Source: Marinilabilia salmonicolor JCM 21150 (lineage in GTDB: Bacteria > Bacteroidota > Bacteroidia > Bacteroidales > Marinilabiliaceae). Taken from it: 53,670 bases of DNA. A program made the translations under genes and the position numbers. Positions 18,539-26,597 of the stretch are shown piece after piece. The notes under the pieces are model-generated. The model was given only the letters and a program-made list of their open reading frames with translations. It did not search any database and had not been told where the DNA came from. Numbering within the stretch: the first letter of the stretch is position 1; the number at the start of each line of letters is the position of its first letter. Location of the stretch: NCBI RefSeq assembly GCF_000259075.1, contig NZ_AJKI01000036.1, forward strand, positions 1 to 53,670. Direction: 5' to 3'.

Positions 18539-20380
18539 ATGAAGAAATCAAAATTACTTATTCAATTAATGCTGTTTTTTATGGTTTCCAATATGGTGGC
18601 ACAAACACCCCAGATAACCAATGTGGAAAACAGACAGACAATGACGCTTAATGGTGTTTGGAAATACCTGGTAGATCCTTACGAACTTGGATATTATGAC
18701 TACCGCAGAACGGTGCGTGATTTGCAGGAAAATCCCAGTAAATCGGAATCATTTTTCCTTGGTTATCAGCAGCAGGATCCTTCGGAAAGAGTGGAATATG
18801 ATTTTACCAAAGCCGATAATATTCTTGTTCCCGGTGACTGGAATTCTCAAAAAGAAAAGCTCTTCTATTATGAGGGGACCGTCTGGTATTACAAAGCTTT
18901 TAAATACCAGCCAAAGGATGAGGCCAGCCGTCAGTTTGTACACTTTGGAGCTGTTAATTACGAAGCGGATGTTTACCTGAACGGACAAAAGCTTGGCAAG
19001 CATATCGGCGGTTTTACACCTTTTAATTATGAAATTACTGATAAGCTTAAAGAAGGTGAGAATTTTCTGATTGTTAAAGCTGATAATAGTCGCGGACTGG
19101 AAAAGGTCCCAACTGTAAATACCGATTGGTGGAATTATGGTGGAATAACACGTGACGTTAAAATAGTTGAGGTGCCAGAGACCTTTATACAGGATTATTA
19201 CATTCAGCTTGCAGAGGGAGATGATGATGTAATCGAAGTTTCTGTCACATTAAACGGATCTGATAAAGCCGGTCGGGAGGTAATTCTGGATATTCCGGAA
19301 GCCGGAATAAAAAGTACACTTACAACCAATGAAGGAGGAGTGGCTACAGGTACCGTAAAAGCTAAGAAATTGACTCTTTGGTCGCCTCAAAATCCACATT
19401 TGTATGATGTAAATCTGATGTTTGACGACAACTTGGTTTCTGAAAGAATAGGTTTCCGTACGCTTTTGGTGCAGGGTTCCGATATATTATTAAACGATGA
19501 GTCTGTATTTCTCCGGGGTATTAGTATTCATGAAGAAAATGGTATGCGCGGTGGTCGTGCCTACTCCGAGGAGGATGCACGGATGCTGCTTGGCTGGGCC
19601 AAGGAGCTGGGATGCAATTTTGTGCGTCTGGCGCATTATCCTCATAATGAAAATATGACCCGGGTAGCCGATGAAATGGGTATTATGGTTTGGTCTGAAG
19701 TACCTGTTTACTGGACCATTCAATGGCAAAATGAAGCAACTTATGAAAATGCTGAAAACCAGCTGACTTCTATGATTACCCGCGATAAAAACCGTGCTTC
19801 CGTGGTTGTTTGGTCTGTCGCCAACGAAACACCTGTTTCTGCTCCGCGGACAGAGTTTTTGAAAAGCCTGATAGAAAAAGCCAATCAGATGGATCCCGTT
19901 CGTCTTGTGAGTGCGGCTCTGGAGCGCCATACCAAAGAAGGAACTGAAAATACTCAGGTTGTGGAAGATCCGCTACAGAAATATGTGGATATTATTGCCT
20001 TCAATGAATACATAGGATGGTATGATGGTAGAAATGACAAGCTTAAAACTGCGGAGTTTGATATCCAGTTCAATAAACCCGTAATTATTTCTGAATTCGG
20101 TGCCGGTGCACTTCAAGGCCTGCATGGAGAAAAAGAAGCTCTTTGGACTGAGGAGTATCAGGAAGAGCTCTATAGAGAAACTGTAAAAATGCTTGAAAAA
20201 ATTCCTCAACTCAGGGGTATGACTCCCTGGATTTTGGCTGATTTCCGGTCACCCCGCCGTGTTTTGCCTGATATTCAGGATGGATGGAACCGTAAAGGAT
20301 TGATTTCTGAAACCGGGAACAAAAAGAAAGCTTTCTATATCCTTCAGGAGTATTACCGAATGAAAAAAGAGCAGTTCTGA
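18539..20380 (+). CDS. GH2 glycosidase, beta-glucuronidase-like
   Basis: Retaining exo-glycosidase with a Sec signal peptide ending MVAQ. The GH2 order is clear: jelly-roll sugar-binding domain (VYLNGQKLGKHIGGFTPFNYE), Ig-like domain, then TIM barrel with acid/base E430 (VANETP) and nucleophile E519 (SEFGAG). Near the C-terminus WNRKG places N584 and K586 in the NxK arrangement that binds the uronate carboxylate in bacterial beta-glucuronidases. That makes glucuronidase the leading call. Length 613 aa fits the short GUS type rather than long beta-galactosidases. Glucuronate released here could feed uxaC and the rest of the uronate cluster downstream. Confidence 0.85.
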   Translation: MKKSKLLIQLMLFFMVSNMVAQTPQITNVENRQTMTLNGVWKYLVDPYELGYYDYRRTVRDLQENPSKSESFFLGYQQQDPSERVEYDFTKADNILVPGDWNSQKEKLFYYEGTVWYYKAFKYQPKDEASRQFVHFGAVNYEADVYLNGQKLGKHIGGFTPFNYEITDKLKEGENFLIVKADNSRGLEKVPTVNTDWWNYGGITRDVKIVEVPETFIQDYYIQLAEGDDDVIEVSVTLNGSDKAGREVILDIPEAGIKSTLTTNEGGVATGTVKAKKLTLWSPQNPHLYDVNLMFDDNLVSERIGFRTLLVQGSDILLNDESVFLRGISIHEENGMRGGRAYSEEDARMLLGWAKELGCNFVRLAHYPHNENMTRVADEMGIMVWSEVPVYWTIQWQNEATYENAENQLTSMITRDKNRASVVVWSVANETPVSAPRTEFLKSLIEKANQMDPVRLVSAALERHTKEGTENTQVVEDPLQKYVDIIAFNEYIGWYDGRNDKLKTAEFDIQFNKPVIISEFGAGALQGLHGEKEALWTEEYQEELYRETVKMLEKIPQLRGMTPWILADFRSPRRVLPDIQDGWNRKGLISETGNKKKAFYILQEYYRMKKEQF

Positions 20381-20403
20381 AAAAGTCTGCCTAAATATTA
20401 ACT

Positions 20404-20444
20404 GGAGCTGCTCTCAGAATAATTGTTATTGTGATGGCAGCTCC
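20404..20444 (+). promoter_or_regulatory. Stem-loop between GH2 and GH3 genes
   Basis: GGAGCTGC (20404-20411) pairs perfectly with GCAGCTCC (20437-20444) over a 25-base loop, ending 9 bases before the GH3 ATG. No T-run follows, so it is more likely an mRNA or translation element than a terminator. Confidence 0.4.
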
Positions 20445-20453
20445 GGAAAAATA

Positions 20454-22697
20454 ATGAATATGAGAAAGTTATTGTTTTTTTTGATTGGGATTGTGCTTTT
20501 AGGAACGGCTGCATGCAGTGAGTCAAAGGAAACCAATCAAATAGAGGATAGAGTAGAAAGTTTATTGTCCCGAATGACATTGGAAGAAAAGATCGGGCAA
20601 ATGAACCAGCTCAACGGTCGAAATCCGGATGAGAAATTAATGAGCCGGATTAGGAATGGTGAAGTAGGGTCCCTCCTGAATATTGAGCAACCGGAGTTGA
20701 TCAACGAAATTCAAAGAATTGCCCTGGAGGAGAGTCGTTTGGGTATTCCTTTGCTGATAGCCAGAGACGTAATTCATGGGTACAAGACCATTTTTCCGAT
20801 TCCCCTGGGCCAGGCTGCATCTTTTAATCCTTCAATTGTGGGGACGGGAGCACGAGTGGCTGCAAGGGAAGCCACTCAGGATGGAATTCGATGGACATTT
20901 GCGCCAATGATGGATATTTCGCGCGATCCAAGATGGGGGCGAATTGCTGAAAGTTTCGGCGAAGATACTTATCTTACCACAAAGCTCTCTTCTGCCATGA
21001 TTCGTGGCTTTCAGGGAAATGATCTGAAGAATCCTTCATCAATGGCTGCCTGTGCAAAACACTTTATCGGGTATGGGGCAGTAGAAGGAGGCAAAGATTA
21101 TAACTCGACGTATATTCCTCCCCGGCAACTTAGGAATGTTTATCTCCCACCCTTTAAAGCTGCGGTTGAGGAGGGAGTAGCAACCATTATGACTTCTTTT
21201 AACTCCAATGATGGAATTCCGCCTTCAGGAGATCCCTGGTTGTTGACCGGTATACTTCGCGATGAATGGAAGTTTGATGGTGTCGTGGTCTCTGATTGGG
21301 CATCTGTTAAAGAAATGATTGCCCATGGTTTTGCTGAAAATGGAAAAGAGGCCGCTTTAAAAGCTGTAAATGCAGGTCTTGATATGGAAATGGTTTCCGA
21401 GTGCTATTTTACAAACATTAAGGACCTTATTAATGAGGGGAAAGTCAGTGAAAAAACCATTGATGATGCTGTTCGCAATATTTTGCGTCTAAAGCTAAGG
21501 CTGGGACTTTTTGATAATCCATATATATCTGAGGAAGACCCAAGAGTTGCTTACTCTAAGGAACACCTTGATGCGGCCAAAATGGCTGCCGAAGAATCAA
21601 TGGTTTTATTGAAGAATGAGGATCAGACCCTGCCGATTTCGTCTGTTGTTAAAACTATATGTGTGGTGGGACCGCTTGCTGATGCTCCGCACGACCAAAT
21701 GGGGACCTGGGTGTTTGACGGAGAAAAGGAAAAAACCATCACTCCGCTAAAAGCTCTTCGCCAGTTATATGGCGACAAAGTGAATATCATTTATGAGCCC
21801 ACACTAAAATACAGTCGTGACAAGGATCGGTCAAAATTTTCTAAAACATTAGCCGCTGCACGCAAATCCGATGTTGTTATTGCTTTTGTGGGTGAGGAAT
21901 CCATCCTTTCGGGAGAGGCCCATTCTTTAGCTGATTTAAATTTGAGAGGTGCTCAATTGGAGTTAATTTCTGCGTTAAGTGAGGCAGGCACTCCGCTGGT
22001 GACTGTGGTGATGGCAGGACGGCCGTTAACCATTGGTACTGAAGTGGAGTTGTCCAAATCAGTAATCTATGCCTGGCACCCTGGTACTATGGGAGGCCCT
22101 GCTATTGCGGATATTTTATTTGGAAAAACAGTTCCCTCTGGTAAATTACCGGTAACATTTCCAAAGATGGTAGGGCAGATTCCTGTTTTTTACAATCACA
22201 ACTCGACCGGGCGACCTGCACGAGGTACCGAAGTTTTGATTGATGACATTCCGCTGGAAGCCCGTCAGTCTTCTTTAGGTAATACTTCTTATTATCTGGA
22301 TGCCGGTTTTGATCCGTTATTTCACTTCGGTTACGGTTTGTCCTATACCAGTTTTGAGTATAGCGATTTGAACCTTTCGAATTCCAGCTTTCATCCTTCC
22401 GATACACTGAGGGTTTCAGTTCAGTTGTCCAATACAGGAGATTTCCAGGGAACTGAAATTGTTCAGTTATACACTGCTGATAAGTCAGCTTCTGTAGTCA
22501 GGCCTGTTAAGGAGCTAAAGGGCTTTCAAAGAGTATTGGTTCAGCCCGGAGAGACTAAAGATGTTGTTTTTCATCTGCCCATGTCGGAGTTGTCCTTTTG
22601 GAATGATGGAGATGTGGTTGAAGCGGGGGAATTTTCCATAATGGTAGGAGGAAATAGTCAGGAAGGACTTTTCAGTGATTTTTCAATTATAAATTAA
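20454..22697 (+). CDS. GH3 beta-glucosidase, BglX-like (lipoprotein)
   Basis: Exo-beta-glycosidase, most similar by eye to periplasmic BglX. Signal peptide with lipobox LGTAAC (Cys21). ATG at 20454 or 20460 could both serve. The GH3 barrel has IPLLIARDVIHG, the FAPMMDISRDPRWGR motif, AKHFIGYGA and nucleophile D281 in VVSDWASV. The alpha/beta sandwich has WHPGTMGG, and the FN3-like domain follows (GTEIVQLYT). Length 747 aa is standard. With the other GH3 it would trim beta-linked oligosaccharides to monosaccharides. Gap to the preceding GH2 is 73 bases. Confidence 0.93.
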   Translation: MNMRKLLFFLIGIVLLGTAACSESKETNQIEDRVESLLSRMTLEEKIGQMNQLNGRNPDEKLMSRIRNGEVGSLLNIEQPELINEIQRIALEESRLGIPLLIARDVIHGYKTIFPIPLGQAASFNPSIVGTGARVAAREATQDGIRWTFAPMMDISRDPRWGRIAESFGEDTYLTTKLSSAMIRGFQGNDLKNPSSMAACAKHFIGYGAVEGGKDYNSTYIPPRQLRNVYLPPFKAAVEEGVATIMTSFNSNDGIPPSGDPWLLTGILRDEWKFDGVVVSDWASVKEMIAHGFAENGKEAALKAVNAGLDMEMVSECYFTNIKDLINEGKVSEKTIDDAVRNILRLKLRLGLFDNPYISEEDPRVAYSKEHLDAAKMAAEESMVLLKNEDQTLPISSVVKTICVVGPLADAPHDQMGTWVFDGEKEKTITPLKALRQLYGDKVNIIYEPTLKYSRDKDRSKFSKTLAAARKSDVVIAFVGEESILSGEAHSLADLNLRGAQLELISALSEAGTPLVTVVMAGRPLTIGTEVELSKSVIYAWHPGTMGGPAIADILFGKTVPSGKLPVTFPKMVGQIPVFYNHNSTGRPARGTEVLIDDIPLEARQSSLGNTSYYLDAGFDPLFHFGYGLSYTSFEYSDLNLSNSSFHPSDTLRVSVQLSNTGDFQGTEIVQLYTADKSASVVRPVKELKGFQRVLVQPGETKDVVFHLPMSELSFWNDGDVVEAGEFSIMVGGNSQEGLFSDFSIIN

Positions 22698-22713
22698 CTT
22701 AAATTTCCTTGCA

Positions 22714-22866
22714 ATGAAACGAACATGAACTTTTTTAATCAAAAGTTCGCCACAGGCAATGATTAATCCTGATAGCCATCGGGGTATGTAAGAGCGGAGC
22801 GGTTCCATACGTTCTCAAATTTAGAATTAAACGATGGGCCTGATTATGAATTTTAAACGTATGAAA
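22714..22866 (+). repeat. Start-codon hairpin repeat, copy 3 (long form)
   Basis: Begins ATGAAACGAACATG like copy 1 and shares most of its sequence. TTCCATACGTT (22803-22813) pairs with AACGTATGAAA (22856-22866). The final ATGAAA (22861-22866) is also the first six bases of copy 4, so the two copies overlap by exactly ATGAAA. Confidence 0.8.
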
Positions 22867-22963
22867 CGAGCATGGCAAAAGATGCCACAAAAGACAATGT
22901 ATAAATCTCTTACATGCGAGTTCCATCAGACCAATAACTTAGATAAATTTTATACTGATGAAA
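22861..22963 (+). repeat. Start-codon hairpin repeat, copy 4 (short form)
   Basis: Begins ATGAAACGAGCATGG. An inner hairpin TGGCA/TGCCA is perfect. TTCCATCAG (22921-22929) pairs with CTGATGAAA (22955-22963), whose ATG (22958) opens a frame encoding a T9SS sorting-domain fragment. Confidence 0.8.
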
Positions 22964-23161
22964 AACAGATTTACAATTCTTTCGATGGTTCTGGTCCGGA
23001 TTTTTACTGCATCAGGCCAGTTGATTGATACGATTAAAGATGAGTATATGAGTGCAGGCCGCCATAGGATTTCTTTTAACGTTAATTCATCTGGTTTCTT
23101 TATTATGAAATTGACTTTGGGAAATTCAGAAGTCAGGTTTTTAAAACTGATTGTTCAGTAG
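22958..23161 (+). pseudogene. Orphan T9SS C-terminal sorting-domain fragment
   Basis: A 67-codon frame whose residues 14-67 look like a T9SS type A sorting domain: VRIFTASGQLIDTI, a SAGRHRISF turn, GFFIMKLTLGNS and a final LKLIVQ. In intact proteins this tail follows hundreds of residues of enzyme. Here nothing precedes it except the repeat that supplies the ATG, and there is no signal peptide. It is best read as the 3' remnant of a deleted secreted enzyme gene in this PUL; expression as a small protein cannot be excluded. Confidence 0.65.
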
Positions 23162-23176
23162 ATAATAAAAAAGGGT

Positions 23177-23205
23177 GTCTGGGAACCCGGTGCTTTTGGC
23201 CAGAC
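23177..23205 (+). terminator. Stem-loop downstream of the sorting-domain fragment
   Basis: GTCTGG (23177-23182) pairs with CCAGAC (23200-23205). It is short and has no clear T-run; it may mark the 3' end of the lost gene. Confidence 0.35.
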
Positions 23206-23239
23206 TTAATCCTGATGTGAAAACCTAAAAATTTAATTA

Positions 23240-24664
23240 ATGAAAAAAACAGCAAGTTCCCTACTACTAATGACTGTTATCATCCTGAGTATGATTTCAT
23301 GCGATAATTCCTCAAAAAAAGAAAAGGTTTCCTTTCAAAAGGTAGAGGCCCGGCAGAACGCAACAGATCCAAACTGGAAAACTTATACTGCCAGAACTAT
23401 TGACGGCTTGCCGGCATTTGATTATTCTAAAGATCCGGAAACAAGTGTATATGGGGGGTGGAAGACTTTTCAATTGGCCGGAACCGGTTTTTACAGGGTT
23501 GAAAAAAGAAATAACCGCTGGTGGATTATCGATCCCGAAGGTTATCCGTTTATTCATAAAGGGGTGGCTGTTTTCAGACCGGGAAGATCTGATAACCAAA
23601 AGTCGGCTTTGAAACAAAAATATGGATCCAATGATAATTGGGCTGTTCAGGAGAGTCAGATGCTTAAAGAATACGGATTCAATGGTGCCGGAGCCTGGTC
23701 GGCGGTGGATCTTTTACGCCAAAATGATGTGGATCTTGCTTACACCGTTATTGTTAACCCAATGGGCAGCTATAAGAGAGAACACATCAAGAAATTTGGA
23801 GGAGAATACGAAATGGCCGGATGGCAGGGATACCGGTATGATCTGGCAATGGTTTTTGACCCAGAGTTTGATGTCCATGTGGAGGAAGAAATTTCTAAAA
23901 TTGCCAGGTACGCCAATGACAAGAATCTATTAGGTTATTATACCGATAATGAACTACCATGGAAAAATGATGCACTTGATCGCCACCTTAAATACCTGGG
24001 AAAGGATGAGGCTGGATATATTGCTGCAAAGAAATGGCTGGATGAGCGAAAAGGGAAAAATGCTTCACTGAATGATATTACAGAGCAAGACAGGTTGGCA
24101 TTTACCGGTTTCTATTTTGAAACTTATATGAAAAAGGTAGCTGCTGCTATTCGAAAATACGACCCAAATCATCTTTATCTGGGATGTCGGTTTAACCAGG
24201 AATCAGAGGAATTAAGTAATCCTGAAATATTTAAAATTGCCGGTCAGTATATGGATATTATATCCATTAATCATTACAGAAAATGGGAGCCTGTTCAGGA
24301 GATTATGCAAAATTGGACAAATTGGTCTGGCAAATCTTTCATCATAACAGAGTGGTACACCAAAGGTGAGGATTCAGGACTGCCGAATAATACAGGAGCA
24401 GGGTGGAATGTTCGTACACAGAATGACCGGGGACTTTTCTATCAGAATTTTATCATTGAATTACTCAAAAGCAAAGCTTGCGTAGGATGGCATTGGTTTA
24501 CCTATCAGGATAATGATCCGGAAGATTTAACTACAGATCCTTCAAACCGTGATTCTAACAAAGGGATTGTAAACAGTGCTTTCGAACCTTATGAGCCTTT
24601 GGTAAAAAACATGAAGCTGTTGAATGATCATGTTTATGAACTAATTCAATATCTGGATAAATAA
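23240..24664 (+). CDS. GH50-like clan GH-A glycosidase (lipoprotein)
   Basis: Signal peptide with lipobox LSMISC (Cys21). The barrel resembles GH50 beta-agarase-type enzymes: GYYTDNELPW contains probable acid/base E238, IITEWYTKG contains probable nucleophile E371, and GWHWFTYQDND matches the GH50 HWFQY-type strand. At 474 aa it is a lone catalytic module without CBM. GH50 is known for exo-beta-agarase activity, but this locus has no sulfatase, no GH16 agarase and no GH117, so agar is not supported. The family call is by pattern and could be a related unassigned GH-A group. Confidence 0.68.
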   Translation: MKKTASSLLLMTVIILSMISCDNSSKKEKVSFQKVEARQNATDPNWKTYTARTIDGLPAFDYSKDPETSVYGGWKTFQLAGTGFYRVEKRNNRWWIIDPEGYPFIHKGVAVFRPGRSDNQKSALKQKYGSNDNWAVQESQMLKEYGFNGAGAWSAVDLLRQNDVDLAYTVIVNPMGSYKREHIKKFGGEYEMAGWQGYRYDLAMVFDPEFDVHVEEEISKIARYANDKNLLGYYTDNELPWKNDALDRHLKYLGKDEAGYIAAKKWLDERKGKNASLNDITEQDRLAFTGFYFETYMKKVAAAIRKYDPNHLYLGCRFNQESEELSNPEIFKIAGQYMDIISINHYRKWEPVQEIMQNWTNWSGKSFIITEWYTKGEDSGLPNNTGAGWNVRTQNDRGLFYQNFIIELLKSKACVGWHWFTYQDNDPEDLTTDPSNRDSNKGIVNSAFEPYEPLVKNMKLLNDHVYELIQYLDK

Positions 24665-24789
24665 GCGTTTTGTAGGAATTGTTAGCTTTTTGATGCAGTG
24701 ATTATGTTAGTTAATTCAGACTTTTAGTGGCTTTAAAAATAATTGATTTAGTAGGTGGTTGTTTTGTTGTTATATAAAAAATAGAAAAC

Positions 24790-26538
24790 ATGAAATTTTT
24801 TAATATTAGTGTACTGATTCTGGTTTTCACCATTAGTTTATCTTGCCAAAAGAACGAAAATATTGGAGAGACCGAAGGATTTATCCATGCGAAAGGCAAT
24901 CGGATTGCCGATGGTTCAGGTTCTGAAATTCTGTTAAAGGGAGTTGGCCTTGGGGGATGGATGATACAGGAAGGTTATATGTTGGGAACTCACGGTCCTC
25001 AGCATGAAATTCGCGAATTTTTAACTTCTTTGGCCGGAGAACAGGCAACCGAAGATTTTTATGAAGACTGGTTGACTTATTTTGTTAATGAGGCCGATAT
25101 AAAACAGATTGCCGACTGGGGGTATAACTCCATTCGTTTGCCCATGCATTACAATCTCTATTTTGATGAAGGCGGACAGTGGCTTCCCGATAGTAAAGGA
25201 CTGGAACTGACGGATAAGTTGTTGGAATGGTGCGAAAAAGAAGAGCTTTATTTGATCCTTGATTTACATGCAGCGCCTGGAGGTCAGGGTAATAACCGTG
25301 ATATCAGTGACCGCAGAGAGGGAGAGTCTTTATGGACGAGCGATAAGGCATGGGATATGACGATAAAAATGTGGTACGAACTTGCTAAAAAGTACAAAGA
25401 TGAAAAATGGATAGGTGGCTACGATCTGTTGAATGAACCCAATTATGATTTTGATAATACCGGAGATCCCAAAGGATGTAGTTGTACTGAAAATAAACCT
25501 CTGCTGGATCTGTTTGAAACACTTATAGATACCGTAAGGGCTGTGGACAAAAACCACTTACTGGTGGTAGAAGGCAATTGCTATGGTGGCAACTATAAAG
25601 GACTGGAAACTCTGGCTAATTATGATCCTCAAAACAACCTGGCTTTTAGTTTTCACTTTTATTGGGGTTCAAATACACCGGCCTCTATTCAGAGTATGTT
25701 AGATATTCGTGATAGATACAATGTGCCCCTTTGGCGTGGAGAAATTGGAGAAAATTCTAATTCCTGGTTTACCAATATGGCTGAACTCATGAATCAATTT
25801 CAGATAGGGTGGGCCAACTGGCCCTGGAAAAAAATCAATAATCTTGACGGACCGGTAATTATTGATCCAATACCCGGATGGGACAAGCTAATGGCGTATA
25901 AATCTGACTCATCAAACCCTAAACCTTCTCAGACTGAAGCTCAGGAAACGCTCAGCCAATTAATTGAAAATATTAAACTCGAAAATTGCCGTCTGATGCA
26001 CGATGTAGCTTATGCATATCTGAATGCAGCTGATGGTGAAGGAACCAGAGCTTACTCAAGTCATAAAATTCCCGGAACCATCTTTATGACCGATTATGAT
26101 CTTGGAAAAATTAGTGAAGCCTGGTATGATACCGATTATCAAAATACATCAGGCAAATCGTCCAATACTGCCTGGAACAAAGGGATGCATTACAGAAATG
26201 ACGGAGTTGATATATGGTCCACATCTGATGCACAAAGCAATGGTTATTATGTTGGTAAGATTGAAAAAGATGAATGGTTGCAATTTTCCATGGAGGAAGT
26301 CAGGAGCGGAACTTACTCGGTTATCATAAGGGCAAAATCGCCAAACAGTGACAATGGCACCATAATGCTATCCATTGATGGACAACCTCTTTTTATTGAG
26401 GCGGTGAGTATTCCAAAATCTAATGACTGGCAGGATTTGAAAGTTGAAAATATAAATATTGCCAATGGGCAAACCCTGCGTGTTGGCTTTCCGGATGGAG
26501 GGTTTGACTTAAGCAGTATTCGCTTTGTTGTGGAGTAA
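24790..26538 (+). CDS. GH5 glycoside hydrolase with C-terminal CBM6 (lipoprotein)
   Basis: Signal peptide with lipobox SLSC (Cys19). GH5 module about 30-400: LKGVGLGGWMIQEGYML, NSIRLPMHYN, LILDLHAAPGGQG, acid/base E216 (LLNEPN) and nucleophile E318 (WRGEIGEN). The opening GVGLGGW and DLHAAPGGQ motifs resemble GH5 exo-beta-1,3-glucanase-like subfamilies, but that is weak evidence. CBM6 about 407-582 (DEWLQFSM, DGGFDLSSIRF). It follows the GH50-like gene by 125 bases that hold nothing recognisable. Confidence 0.87.
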   Translation: MKFFNISVLILVFTISLSCQKNENIGETEGFIHAKGNRIADGSGSEILLKGVGLGGWMIQEGYMLGTHGPQHEIREFLTSLAGEQATEDFYEDWLTYFVNEADIKQIADWGYNSIRLPMHYNLYFDEGGQWLPDSKGLELTDKLLEWCEKEELYLILDLHAAPGGQGNNRDISDRREGESLWTSDKAWDMTIKMWYELAKKYKDEKWIGGYDLLNEPNYDFDNTGDPKGCSCTENKPLLDLFETLIDTVRAVDKNHLLVVEGNCYGGNYKGLETLANYDPQNNLAFSFHFYWGSNTPASIQSMLDIRDRYNVPLWRGEIGENSNSWFTNMAELMNQFQIGWANWPWKKINNLDGPVIIDPIPGWDKLMAYKSDSSNPKPSQTEAQETLSQLIENIKLENCRLMHDVAYAYLNAADGEGTRAYSSHKIPGTIFMTDYDLGKISEAWYDTDYQNTSGKSSNTAWNKGMHYRNDGVDIWSTSDAQSNGYYVGKIEKDEWLQFSMEEVRSGTYSVIIRAKSPNSDNGTIMLSIDGQPLFIEAVSIPKSNDWQDLKVENINIANGQTLRVGFPDGGFDLSSIRFVVE

Positions 26539-26597
26539 ACAGAAGTTAAATTTTGATTTGGTGGATTAACCGACGTGAAATCATAAAACCGGAAAAA

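Noticed and set aside
22834-23028. Plus-strand frame starting MGLIMNFKR and running through copy 4
   Set aside because: It crosses two repeat copies in a frame different from the T9SS fragment and shows no protein features of its own.
23240-24664. Agar utilization as the locus function, from the GH50-like gene and CBM6 modules
   Set aside because: No sulfatase, GH16/GH86 agarase or GH117 partner is seen, and the other enzymes fit beta-glucan type substrates better.
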